Source: a virus | DNA length: 24,357 nt | Virus record (IMG/VR): IMGVR_UViG_3300010148_000114 | Coordinates: 1-24,357 of that record | Reading direction: 5' to 3' (one strand) | Shown here: piece by piece, positions 7,016 through 13,397 of the stretch | Position numbering within the stretch: the first letter of the stretch is position 1 | Layout of the letters: each line of letters starts with the position of its first letter | The notes under the pieces: generated by a model | Databases searched by the model: none | Told to the model about the DNA's origin: nothing | Seen by the model: the letters and a program-made list of their open reading frames with translations, nothing else | Translations under genes and position numbers: made by a program

Positions 7016-7177
7016 ATGGAATCAGGATATAAAACCAAAGATATGAAAGCAGAAGTCAAAAAAGAACTTCCTGTCTATCAAAAACGACAACATTGGTGTT
7101 TCAAATTAGATGGAGTATTACATAAGTTACCAACTAAAAAAGAAGCAGAAAAACAATATCTAGAACTAACTAAATGA
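7016..7177 (+). CDS. Small hypothetical protein (53 residues)
   Basis: The ATG at 7016 is chosen over an in-frame one at 6980 because AGGAG lies at 7006-7010, directly ahead of it, and the longer form would run back into the upstream gene. The protein is mixed-charge and basic. Its core, HWCFKLDGVLHKLPTKKEA, looks like a small beta-hairpin plus helix fold. Its stop overlaps the next start (ATGA). I do not recognise the family. Confidence 0.65.
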   Translation: MESGYKTKDMKAEVKKELPVYQKRQHWCFKLDGVLHKLPTKKEAEKQYLELTK

Positions 7178-7329
7178 ATACTTTTCAAGCAGCATTTCAA
7201 AAAGCACTAGATAATAGCGAGGGAGACCCTCAACTAGCACAAACAATTAAACACTCATTAGGGAAAAAGTGGAAAAGAAAAAAAGTCACGAAGAAAGATG
7301 GAAGATATGTCAAAAGTGTCCGCACTTAG
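7174..7329 (+). CDS. Small basic hypothetical protein (51 residues)
   Basis: An ATG overlapping the preceding TGA opens a 51-residue frame. It has an acidic-to-neutral helical first half and a second half rich in Lys/Arg (KKWKRKKVTKKDGRY). It is too short for routine gene calling but sits in a coupled run of small genes. The last 60 bases overlap the GTG-started gene at 7269. The lysine-rich end suggests nucleic acid binding, which is an inference from composition only. Confidence 0.6.
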   Translation: MNTFQAAFQKALDNSEGDPQLAQTIKHSLGKKWKRKKVTKKDGRYVKSVRT

Positions 7330-7430
7330 AAAAGCGCTGGAAGTTTTGTAAAGTCTGTCTTTGTTTTATGCCCCTCAAGACTAAGTTGCGATGGGCAGAG
7401 TGTCCTGACGAACCCCCTCGTTGGACATAG
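7269..7430 (+). CDS. Cys-rich, probable zinc-binding small protein with a GTG start
   Basis: Starting from GTG at 7269, behind an AGGGAAAAA purine stretch, a 53-residue frame runs to TAG at 7428-7430. It contains six cysteines: ICQKC (14, 17), FCKVCLC (27, 30, 32) and ECP (45), with conserved-looking Trp and Lys between them. Spaced CxxC pairs followed by CP and Trp are typical of small zinc-ribbon proteins seen in many tailed phages. The stop is followed at once by the AGGAG site of the next gene, and the 3' 100 bases are otherwise unused, which supports it being real. Its role is unknown; a structural zinc protein or a DNA/protein adaptor is possible. Confidence 0.68.
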   Translation: MEKKKSHEERWKICQKCPHLEKRWKFCKVCLCFMPLKTKLRWAECPDEPPRWT

Positions 7431-7440
7431 GAGCACTACT

Positions 7441-7575
7441 ATGGCATTAACTGCTAAGCAAAAGAAACTACCTAAAGCTTTACAACAGGCTATTTTAAAA
7501 AGCCAAAAGAAAAAAGGCATGGGTAAGAAAAAGAAAAAGAAAAAAGGTGGCAAAAAGAGACGGTCAAGAGGTTAA
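7441..7575 (+). CDS. Lysine-rich small protein (44 residues)
   Basis: A clear AGGAG (7430-7434) precedes the ATG at 7441. The frame encodes 44 residues: a helical first half (LTAKQKKLPKALQQAILK) followed by an almost pure Lys/Gly/Arg tail from about residue 23 on, including seven consecutive lysines. The extreme charge points to binding of DNA, RNA or a polyanion. The layout recurs in other genes of this region. The 3' end overlaps the GTG start of the next gene. Confidence 0.7.
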   Translation: MALTAKQKKLPKALQQAILKSQKKKGMGKKKKKKKGGKKRRSRG

Positions 7576-7948
7576 TATCATACCCGAGTACATAACTTGG
7601 TTATGGTACTTTAGAAAGATAAGTAAAGTTTGTCCTTGGTCGTATAAATCATTTATAGCAGGGACTACAAGAATAATTCCCTTTGATGAGAAAGAAATGT
7701 TACTTTCTGAACAAAACTGGGAAAAACAACCCTGGGAGGTGATAGTCTACCTGATGGGTGATGACCTAACTCTTGAAGAGATTGATGATATAGTGGCATT
7801 TAGAAATGAAAGCCAAGAGAAATGCGAATACTTATGGTCTCACCCATCTTTTTCTAAAGGTGGAAAGAATCAAACACATGTGCCTGTAATCATACAGCAA
7901 GATAGAGCAAAACTAATGGAATTAAGACATGCCCGTAAGAAAAGTTAA
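7547..7948 (+). CDS. Hypothetical protein, 133 residues, GTG start
   Basis: This frame begins at a GTG inside the 3' end of the Lys-rich gene and encodes 133 residues. It differs from its neighbours: near neutral to acidic and rich in Trp, Tyr and Phe in the first half (ITWLWYFRKISKVCPWSY). A central acidic stretch (GDDLTLEEIDDI) and a basic C-terminus follow. It looks like a folded cytoplasmic alpha/beta protein, possibly a minor head or packaging factor from position. There is no ATG start before mid-gene, which supports GTG. Not recognised. Confidence 0.65.
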   Translation: MAKRDGQEVNIIPEYITWLWYFRKISKVCPWSYKSFIAGTTRIIPFDEKEMLLSEQNWEKQPWEVIVYLMGDDLTLEEIDDIVAFRNESQEKCEYLWSHPSFSKGGKNQTHVPVIIQQDRAKLMELRHARKKS

Positions 7949-8093
7949 AGGCGGATATAGATTCGGTAAAACAGGAAAGATTCATAGAACTAAGAAAGCT
8001 GCTGACAGACAAGCAAGAGCAATATACGCATCAGGTTATGGTAAGAAAAAAACGAGACCCAAGAAAAGGAACAGGAAAAAAACCAAAAGGTAG
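7929..8093 (+). CDS. Small basic conserved-type phage protein (54 residues)
   Basis: An ATG at 7929, overlapping the end of the previous gene, opens a 54-residue frame to TAG at 8091-8093. It begins MPVRKVKGGYRFGKTGK and continues with a helix containing AADRQARAIYASGYGKKK. This glycine-tyrosine hairpin plus AIYASGY helix is a pattern I recall from small proteins in many marine and cyanobacterial phages. The Lys/Arg-rich last 15 residues overlap the next gene in another frame. Role unknown; the charge suggests nucleic acid contact. Confidence 0.7.
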   Translation: MPVRKVKGGYRFGKTGKIHRTKKAADRQARAIYASGYGKKKTRPKKRNRKKTKR

Positions 8094-8352
8094 CGGCAGA
8101 AGACTTTATACTGACGAGAATCCAAAAGATACTGTCAGAATTAAGTTTGCTACTGCAAAAGACGCACGAGCTACAGTACGAAAAGTTAAAAGAGTTCGTA
8201 AATCTTACGCAAGAAAAATACAAATACTAACAGTAGGTGAACAAAGAGCAAGAGTGATGGGAAAGAAAACAGTCGCATCAATCTTCAAGTCTGCGAAGGC
8301 AGGATTAAGGAGAGCACATGGTCGTAAGAAGAAGAAAAAGAAAGGCCGCTAA
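8038..8352 (+). CDS. Basic conserved-type phage protein (104 residues)
   Basis: The 104-residue protein has disordered Lys/Arg-rich ends and a folded-looking centre (about 30-90). The centre reads IKFATAKDARATVRKVK, then ARKIQILTVGEQRARVMGK, and is the part most likely conserved among phages. The C-terminus carries six consecutive lysines. The start lies 56 bases inside the previous gene, and the end overlaps the next by 35 bases. It may bind DNA or act in assembly; no enzymatic motif is visible. The Lys-rich ends resemble ribosomal proteins only in composition. Confidence 0.72.
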   Translation: MVRKKRDPRKGTGKKPKGSGRRLYTDENPKDTVRIKFATAKDARATVRKVKRVRKSYARKIQILTVGEQRARVMGKKTVASIFKSAKAGLRRAHGRKKKKKKGR

Positions 8353-8512
8353 AAAGAGACCACTACCAACAAACCCAACTCTTTATGCTAGAGTAAAAGC
8401 TGAGGCAAAGAGAAAGTTTAAAGTATACCCTTCCGCATATGCAAATGGGTGGTTAGTAAGAACATACAAAAAACGTGGCGGACGTTTTAGAATGGGAGTA
8501 AAGAAACGATGA
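8318..8512 (+). CDS. Basic small protein with a PSAYANGWLV motif (DUF-type)
   Basis: This 64-residue protein has an Arg/Lys-rich start. A helix with LYARVKAEAKRKFKVYPSAY follows, then ANGWLVRTYKKRGGRFR. The YPSAYANGWLV...YKKRGG signature recurs in small proteins of phages and giant viruses; I connect it tentatively with the DUF5872/DUF6321-type families. A GGAGAG site precedes the ATG. The gene belongs to the coupled cluster of basic proteins. Specific function unknown. Confidence 0.72.
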   Translation: MVVRRRKRKAAKKRPLPTNPTLYARVKAEAKRKFKVYPSAYANGWLVRTYKKRGGRFRMGVKKR

Positions 8513-8640
8513 TAGATTATATCAAAGAAACCTTCCTTCAGTTTTGGAATATTCTTTCGGGAAAGGATAAAAACTGGGACGGCTCTGTTGACATCAAAGA
8601 TAAAATGATAGAAGCAGAAGAAAAAGTAAAAAATGGCTAA
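8509..8640 (+). CDS. EF-hand-like microprotein (43 residues)
   Basis: The ATG overlaps the previous stop (ATGA) and opens a 43-residue acidic frame with GGGAG about 10 bases upstream. Residues 20-31 read DKNWDGSVDIKD. Asp1, Asn3, Asp5, Gly6, a hydrophobic at 8, Asp9 and Asp12 fit an EF-hand or dockerin-type calcium loop. It is preceded by an aromatic helix (YIKETFLQFWNIL) and followed by a charged helix, so it could be a complete single EF-hand unit. It is the only clearly acidic protein among strongly basic neighbours. Calcium binding is inferred from the motif. Confidence 0.65.
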   Translation: MIDYIKETFLQFWNILSGKDKNWDGSVDIKDKMIEAEEKVKNG

Positions 8641-8935
8641 GTATCAAGGCGGACTAACTAAATGGTTTAAAGAAGGTTGGGTAGATATATCTAGACCTAG
8701 AAAAGGCGGTGGTTATCAGCCTTGTGGCAGAAAATCTGCAAGAAAAAGCAAAAGCGGATATCCGAAATGTGTCCCTGCTAGTAAAGCTGCAAGAATGACT
8801 AAATCACAAATAAAGTCAGCAGTTAGAAGAAAAAGAGCAGCTGGTAATCCAGGAGGAAAACCAAGAAATGTTGCTACTTTTGCTAAGAGGGGTAGAAAGA
8901 AAAAAAGAACTACCAGAAGCAGACGCAAAAGATAA
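8633..8935 (+). CDS. Basic conserved-type phage protein with a GLTKWFKEGWVDI motif
   Basis: This 100-residue basic protein opens with GLTKWFKEGWVDISRP, followed by a Gly-rich turn, PCGRKSARKS, and PKCVPASKAARMTKSQIKS. The basic tail (VRRKRAAGNPGGKP) closes with a run of Lys/Arg. The first half, with its W/D motif and two cysteines, is a recognisable small domain shared by phage and large-virus proteins (DUF5872/DUF6321-type in my memory; exact number unsure). Overlap with the preceding gene is eight bases. Probably nucleic acid binding; role unknown. Confidence 0.75.
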   Translation: MAKYQGGLTKWFKEGWVDISRPRKGGGYQPCGRKSARKSKSGYPKCVPASKAARMTKSQIKSAVRRKRAAGNPGGKPRNVATFAKRGRKKKRTTRSRRKR

Positions 8936-8951
8936 TCCTAAAAAGGAAACC

Positions 8952-9128
8952 ATGAAAGAAAACTTAGTATATGAAATACTTGGTGTTGTGTCCATGTCAA
9001 TAAGACTAAAAAGAACAATAGAAGATAAGATTTCTTGGGGGATTCAGCTTCGTGAGTTGCTTCAACTCCCAAAAAACAAAGCTAACAGTAATATCGTTAG
9101 AGAATATTTAAAAGATGGCACTCAATAA
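8952..9128 (+). CDS. Small hypothetical protein (58 residues)
   Basis: The frame extends upstream to 8868 in the same phase, but the ATG at 8952 has an AAAAGGAAACC site just before it, and the extension would lie inside the previous gene. The 58-residue product is helical (ENLVYEILGVVSMSIRLKR, then a second helix) with mixed charge, unlike the surrounding Lys-rich proteins. It could be a small winged-helix or subunit-type protein. The next start overlaps its 3' end. Not recognised. Confidence 0.62.
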   Translation: MKENLVYEILGVVSMSIRLKRTIEDKISWGIQLRELLQLPKNKANSNIVREYLKDGTQ

Positions 9129-9315
9129 ACGAAAACACTCAGCATTTTTACGAAATAAACATGTTTATAAATCACCAGGCCCTGCTAAAAAAGCAGCGAC
9201 TAAACTGGGATTAAAAGGCATACATGCTCATGGCAGAGGAAAAGCCAAGAGATTTATGCCAGGAAGCTCTCATAAAGCATATAGAAATGCATTGAGAAAG
9301 AAAAGGAGAAAATAA
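9115..9315 (+). CDS. Basic small protein (66 residues)
   Basis: This 66-residue protein is rich in Lys, Arg, Ala and His, with a central PGPAKKAATKLGLKGIHAHG and MPGSSHKAYRNAL. It ends in a Lys/Arg cluster. Its stop abuts the next ATG directly (TAA then ATG). The repeated AKKAAxK/KGI pattern suggests a small fold that binds phosphate backbones, which is inference. Part of the basic cluster upstream of the terminase. Confidence 0.68.
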   Translation: MALNKRKHSAFLRNKHVYKSPGPAKKAATKLGLKGIHAHGRGKAKRFMPGSSHKAYRNALRKKRRK

Positions 9316-9558
9316 ATGGCAGGTAAATTTTTAAGCGGACCAAGTATTCACAATACTCAAAAAATCCGTAAGCATGTTCTCAAAAGAGGACTAACAAGAG
9401 ATATGAATGCAGCTGCAGGAACTTTAGTAAATACTAAAAATCCTAATGGCATAGAGGCATTTAGATATGCTACTGCACCAAAGGGCATAGGCCCACGTTT
9501 TGGCAAAACTAAAAATCCACCAAAAGCAAGATTTCCCGGAAGGAGAAGAAGAAGATAG
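9316..9558 (+). CDS. Basic small protein (80 residues)
   Basis: The 80-residue protein starts right after the previous stop and contains a moderately hydrophilic core (GPSIHNTQKIRKHVLKRG, then a segment with GIEAFRYATAPKGIG). It ends in a Pro/Lys/Arg tail with five final arginines. The purine-rich end of the previous gene (AGGAGAA) gives the ribosome site. Role unknown. A 75-base gap follows (9559-9633) with no convincing gene or promoter. Confidence 0.68.
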   Translation: MAGKFLSGPSIHNTQKIRKHVLKRGLTRDMNAAAGTLVNTKNPNGIEAFRYATAPKGIGPRFGKTKNPPKARFPGRRRRR

Positions 9559-9633
9559 ATATTTATAATAAATTTCATACTTTAATGAAATCAGGTAGAT
9601 TACCTAAAGTTTGTAAGATAGCAGGAATAAATA

Positions 9634-9963
9634 ATGGCACTAACAAAAGCAGAAAAAGCAAGATTAAAAAGAGCAGGGTTATCAAAGTTAAACAAACCAA
9701 AAAGAACACCTAATCATAGAACTAAAAAAGCTGTTGTTGCTACAAGAGTTGGTGGCAAGGTAAAAATTATTCGTTTTGGAGCACAAGGCATGGGGCATAA
9801 CTATAGCCCCGAGGCCAGAAGAAGTTTCAAGGCTAGACATAGGAAGAATATTGCAAAAGGCAGGTCTTCCGCAGCTTGGTGGGCAAATAAAGTCTTCTGG
9901 GCTGGAAAAGGTGGTAGTACAAAAAGACCACCAAAATCACAAAAACGTAAATTCGGAAAGTAG
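9634..9963 (+). CDS. Basic conserved-type phage protein with a SPEARRSFKARH motif
   Basis: The 109-residue protein has a Lys-rich N-terminus, a beta segment (VGGKVKIIRFGAQG), then GHNYSPEARRSFKARHRKNI, AKGRSSAAWWANKVFW, and a Lys-rich end. The combination of SPEAR, FKARH and AAWWANKVxW is familiar to me from proteins just upstream of terminase genes in marine phages. I cannot name a validated function. The consistent site next to the terminase suggests a packaging or DNA-associated role. A GCAGGAATAAAT site precedes the ATG. Confidence 0.75.
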   Translation: MALTKAEKARLKRAGLSKLNKPKRTPNHRTKKAVVATRVGGKVKIIRFGAQGMGHNYSPEARRSFKARHRKNIAKGRSSAAWWANKVFWAGKGGSTKRPPKSQKRKFGK

Positions 9964-9964
9964 T

Positions 9965-10210
9965 ATGGCACAAACACCAAAAGTAATAGATAGAAGAGTA
10001 GCATGGCTTGATGGAGTATCTGTAGAAGCAATAGAAATACTTGCAAAAATACAACATGAAGCCATTAACGGAGAAACTTTATCAGAGCACCAGAAAAATA
10101 TGACTGAGCTTTGTAGTGGTTACTTATATTTACTAAGACTATCTAAAGATTACGGACTTTTTGATTCAGACGACCCATTTAACTTATTTGAGAAAGAGAC
10201 CCTACATTGA
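9965..10210 (+). CDS. Small protein before TerL, possible small terminase subunit
   Basis: Start at ATG 9965, directly after the previous stop. A longer in-frame form from 9776 would lie entirely inside the previous gene. The 81-residue product is neutral to acidic and helical (SVEAIEILAKIQHEAINGE, then a long helix to YLYLLRL), with a short acidic C-terminus. Its position directly upstream of TerL is the usual place of a small terminase subunit, but it is short for one and shows no clear helix-turn-helix, so this is only a positional guess. Its stop overlaps the TerL TTG start. Confidence 0.6.
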   Translation: MAQTPKVIDRRVAWLDGVSVEAIEILAKIQHEAINGETLSEHQKNMTELCSGYLYLLRLSKDYGLFDSDDPFNLFEKETLH

Positions 10211-11508
10211 TAGAAATTAGTCGTTCAGATATAGTTTCAGACTATTTGATGAACTATGAAACAGAAGAAAGATTTATTAAACTACCTATTGAAGGGTATC
10301 TTGACTTATTGGGTATAGAACCTAACAGCTCACAATCAGCATTAATCAATGCAATCAATAATACAAAATATCGTTTTGTCTGCGCAGCAGTCGCTCGTCG
10401 TCAAGGCAAAACTTATATTTCAAACATAATCGGACAACTTATTTGTCTAGTTCCTAATAGTCATGTATTACTCATGTCACCTAACTACTCATTATCACAA
10501 ATATCATTTGACTTACAGAGAAATCTCATAAAGCATTTTGATTTAGAAGTTACAAGAGATAATGCAAAAGACAAAGTAATAGAACTATCAAATCAATCAA
10601 CAATTCGTATGGGTTCAATTAATCAGGTTGACTCCGTTGTTGGTAGAAGCTACGACTTAATTATCTTTGATGAAGCAGCACTAACAGACGGTAGAGACGC
10701 TTTCAATGTAGCACTCAGACCTACACTAGATAAAGATAACTCTAAAGCTATATTTATATCTACTCCAAGGGGTAGAAATAATTACTTTGCAGAATTTTAT
10801 CATCGTGGGTACAACGATGAATTTCCAGAATGGTGCAGTATAAAAGCTACTTGGCATGAAAATCCAAGAGTATCAGAACAAGATATTAAAGAAGCAAAAA
10901 AGACAATGTCGGAGTCAGAATTTAACCAAGAATATTTAGCAGACTTTAATGTATTTGAAGGTCAAATTTGGTCATTTAATTATGAACAATGCACATCAAA
11001 TTTATCAGAACTTGATACTAGAAACATGGACGTATTCGCAGGACTTGATGTTGGTTACAAAGACCCAACAGCTTTCTGTGTTATTGCGTATGATTGGGAC
11101 GAAAAGAAATACTATGTATTAGATGAATACTTAGACGCAGAAAGAACTACAGAACAACACGCAATACAAATACAAAAGTTAATAAAAAAATATGATATAG
11201 ATTATATTTATATTGATTCTGCTGCTCAACAAACAAGATATGACTTTGCACAAAACTATGATATTAGTACTATAAATGCAAAGAAATCTGTACTTGACGG
11301 AATAGGTCATGTAGCTGGTATAGTAGACAATGATTCTCTTATAGTAAATCAAACTTGCAAGCATGTCACTACATCACTAGACCAGTATCAATGGGATCCA
11401 AACCCAAATCTTATGAAAGAGAGACCAAAACATGATATGTCATCTCATATGGCAGATGCTTTACGATATGCGTTATATTCATTTGAAACTAGTGTCACCT
11501 CGTTCTAG
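10207..11508 (+). CDS. terL: Terminase large subunit (ATPase plus nuclease)
   Basis: The 433-residue protein is a full-length TerL. The ATPase part has an adenine/Walker A-type motif VARRQGKT (62-69), Walker B LIIFDEA (151-157, Asp155 and Glu156) and the coupling motif STPRG (185-189). The RNase H-like nuclease domain shows three metal-binding acids: Asp281 (GLDVGYKD), Asp337 (YIDSAA) and Asp417 (HMADALRYAL). It translocates DNA into the prohead and cuts it, with the portal encoded two genes on. The start appears to be TTG at 10207, overlapping the previous TGA; a shorter form from Met15 (10249) is possible. Family level assignment is firm; packaging strategy cannot be told from this alone. 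Confidence 0.95.
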   Translation: MIEISRSDIVSDYLMNYETEERFIKLPIEGYLDLLGIEPNSSQSALINAINNTKYRFVCAAVARRQGKTYISNIIGQLICLVPNSHVLLMSPNYSLSQISFDLQRNLIKHFDLEVTRDNAKDKVIELSNQSTIRMGSINQVDSVVGRSYDLIIFDEAALTDGRDAFNVALRPTLDKDNSKAIFISTPRGRNNYFAEFYHRGYNDEFPEWCSIKATWHENPRVSEQDIKEAKKTMSESEFNQEYLADFNVFEGQIWSFNYEQCTSNLSELDTRNMDVFAGLDVGYKDPTAFCVIAYDWDEKKYYVLDEYLDAERTTEQHAIQIQKLIKKYDIDYIYIDSAAQQTRYDFAQNYDISTINAKKSVLDGIGHVAGIVDNDSLIVNQTCKHVTTSLDQYQWDPNPNLMKERPKHDMSSHMADALRYALYSFETSVTSF

Positions 11509-11530
11509 ATGTACCTGTTAAAAATTGTAC

Positions 11531-11560
11531 TTGACATGTGGTGTGCCTTTTTGGTATAAT
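11531..11560 (+). promoter_or_regulatory. Consensus sigma70 promoter for the head genes
   Basis: TTGACA (11531-11536) and TATAAT (11555-11560) are both perfect and separated by 18 bases, lying in the 71-base gap after terL. Transcription should start near 11567. This rules out the upstream in-frame GTG at 11538 for the next gene and fixes its start at ATG 11580. It would drive the HNH, portal and capsid genes, needed at high level. Confidence 0.88.
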
Positions 11561-11579
11561 TCTAATTAAGAGTAGAAAT

Positions 11580-11954
11580 ATGAATTTAAAAAGAGATTTA
11601 GTTAAATATGTAAGAGATAAAGCTAAGTCACGATATAAAAAAGCAAGTGCTTGTTACATTTGTGGCAGTACTGAACAGTTAGATTTTCATCATTTTTATG
11701 GACTCACCGAATTACTAGAAACTTGGTTAAAAGAAAAGAATATAATTATTGAGACTGAACAAGACATACTAGAACTTCGTGAATCCTTTATTGATGAAAA
11801 TTTTGATAAATTATATGATTATACTGTAACTCTGTGTCACAATCATCATCTGAGACTTCACTCAATATATGGAAAGCGACCCAAACTGATAACAGCAGAG
11901 AAACAAAAGGATTGGGTCCAGATACAGAGAGATAAAAAATATGGCATGGTATGA
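11580..11954 (+). CDS. HNH endonuclease of the packaging module
   Basis: Start at ATG 11580, just downstream of the promoter, giving 124 residues. The HNH zinc-binding motif is clear: CYIC (25-28), DFHHFYG (35-41), and LCHNHHLRLH (85-94), with further acidic helices between. Phage HNH proteins beside terminase and portal (HK97 gp74 type) stimulate cleavage by the terminase in packaging; this fits the place between terL and portal. The nuclease could instead be a free-standing homing nuclease, but the compact length and promoter favour a packaging role. Its end overlaps the portal start by 14 bases. Confidence 0.85.
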   Translation: MNLKRDLVKYVRDKAKSRYKKASACYICGSTEQLDFHHFYGLTELLETWLKEKNIIIETEQDILELRESFIDENFDKLYDYTVTLCHNHHLRLHSIYGKRPKLITAEKQKDWVQIQRDKKYGMV

Positions 11955-13137
11955 TAGATTTTTAGGAGTACAAAGAGAGGAAAAACTAAACCCATCTCAG
12001 TTCGTAATTTCTAGAAATGAAGGAATGACTGTTGATTCTTTAGAACCAACAATAAGCTATAAAAATGCTTATGAACAACTAGAAATTGTAAACCGTGCTG
12101 TCAACATGATAGTTGACGATGTAGCAGAAATACCATATACAATAGGACAGCAAAACCCAGTAACTAATAATATAGTAAAAAATATTAGAAGGTCAAAAGT
12201 AGACTTACTAATAAATAGAGAACCAAATCCATTTCAAGATGTAAGTACTTTCAAAAGAAACTTAATTATTGATTTGATGATTGATGGTAACATATTTATA
12301 TATTATGATGGTGCTCATCTGTATCACTTACCAGCAGATAAAATGACAATCTATAGTGATGAGAATACTTACATTGAGAAGTACGAGTTTGATAATAGTA
12401 TTGAGTATAGTACAAATGAGATTATACATATAAAAGAAAATAGTTTTAAATCAATATACAGAGGAGTTCCAAGACTGAAACCAGCACTTAGAACAATGCA
12501 ACTTCTTATCAATATGAGAAACTTTCAAGATAACTTTTTCAAGAATGGAGCAGTGCCCGGTTTAGTACTAAAGAGTCCTAATACTTTATCTGAAAAAATT
12601 AAAGAAAGAATGTTACAAGCATGGATTTCACGGTACAATCCAAACACAGGAGGCAGAAGACCTCTATTTTTAGATGGCGGATTAGAAGTTGAAAACTTAA
12701 CAGAAGTAAACTTTAGAAACTTAGATTTTCAAGACGGAATCAAAGCAAATGAAAAGATTATACTAGAAGCTATGGGAATACCTCCAGTACTTATGGACGG
12801 TGGCAATAATGCAAATATAAGACCTAACCATAGACTATACTACTTAGAAACTATACTACCTATCGTAAGAAAGTTAGGAACAGCAATAGAAAGATTTTTT
12901 GGATTCGGGGTAGTTGAAGATGTTACAGGAATACCTGCACTTCAACCAGAATTAAGAGACCAAGCAGCTTACTATGCTACACTTGTAAATACAGGAATAA
13001 TGAGTCCAAATGAAGCAAGAGAAGCATTAGGCAAGGAACCAGTAGAAGGATTTGATGAGCCAAGAGTACCAGCAAATATAGCAGGCTCTGCCGCAAATCC
13101 AGAAGAAGGTGGCAGACCACCAGTAGAGGAAGAATAA
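11941..13137 (+). CDS. Portal protein, HK97 type
   Basis: The 398-residue protein has the order typical of HK97-type portals: an N-terminal segment with YKNAYEQLEIVNRAVNMI, the DVAEIPY strand, GNIFIYYDG, HLPADKM, and IIHIKEN. It ends with a helical stem region (MLQAWISRYNP, GGLEVENL, GIPPVLMDGG) and an extended Pro/Gly-rich tail. It forms the dodecameric channel at one capsid vertex through which TerL drives DNA. Length is normal for the family. Purine-rich GAGAGA precedes the ATG. Its final A is shared with the next gene start. Confidence 0.92.
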   Translation: MAWYDRFLGVQREEKLNPSQFVISRNEGMTVDSLEPTISYKNAYEQLEIVNRAVNMIVDDVAEIPYTIGQQNPVTNNIVKNIRRSKVDLLINREPNPFQDVSTFKRNLIIDLMIDGNIFIYYDGAHLYHLPADKMTIYSDENTYIEKYEFDNSIEYSTNEIIHIKENSFKSIYRGVPRLKPALRTMQLLINMRNFQDNFFKNGAVPGLVLKSPNTLSEKIKERMLQAWISRYNPNTGGRRPLFLDGGLEVENLTEVNFRNLDFQDGIKANEKIILEAMGIPPVLMDGGNNANIRPNHRLYYLETILPIVRKLGTAIERFFGFGVVEDVTGIPALQPELRDQAAYYATLVNTGIMSPNEAREALGKEPVEGFDEPRVPANIAGSAANPEEGGRPPVEEE

Positions 13138-13397
13138 TGACAAAAAAATCAAAAGCTTTAAAAATGATAGCAGAATATATGGCAAAGAAAGGAAAAGTTC
13201 TTACACTAGCTGAATATAATGCTGAAACAGACAAGCCCATTAGAACAGCAATACTAAAAAGAACATTTGGTGGCTCTTGGGCAAGAATGGAACAAATGTT
13301 AGAACATAATTATCCAGAACTATATGTGCCTACACCAGCACCAGCACCTAAAAAGACAGTTGCAAAAGCTAAAGTAGGAAAGAAAGATGGAAAATAA
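13137..13397 (+). CDS. Small protein resembling a homing-endonuclease-associated repeat
   Basis: The 86-residue protein has a small helical domain (1-60). Its segment reads AKKGKVLTLAEYNAETDKPI, then ILKRTFGGSWARMEQML. The spacing of the helix, the LTxxEY motif and the RTFGGSWxxME motif resembles the HNR repeat that accompanies homing endonucleases and other DNA binders. A Pro/Ala linker (PTPAPAPKK) and basic tail follow. It starts at the last base of the portal gene and overlaps the capsid gene by 11 bases. Nucleic acid binding is likely but not shown; the function in the head operon is unknown. Confidence 0.65.
   Translation: MTKKSKALKMIAEYMAKKGKVLTLAEYNAETDKPIRTAILKRTFGGSWARMEQMLEHNYPELYVPTPAPAPKKTVAKAKVGKKDGK

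Noticed and set aside
7298-7351. A 17-residue frame starting at the ATG within the small-gene region
   Set aside because: Too short, with no motif; the overlapping Cys-rich frame explains the region better.
8868-8951. An upstream start for the small gene at 8952
   Set aside because: The extension lies inside the preceding gene, opening with a run of Leu that reads as an out-of-frame artefact.
9564-9569. TATAAT in the gap before the gene at 9634
   Set aside because: No acceptable -35 box lies 16-18 bases upstream, so it is probably chance in AT-rich sequence.
9585-9713. A 42-residue open frame overlapping the start of the gene at 9634
   Set aside because: Most of it overlaps the better-supported gene in another frame, it has no clear ribosome site, and no motif is visible.
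8038-9963. Ribosomal proteins or histones, from the Lys/Arg-rich composition
   Set aside because: No ribosomal-protein or histone motif is visible; the shared feature is composition only, and the position before the terminase points to phage genes.
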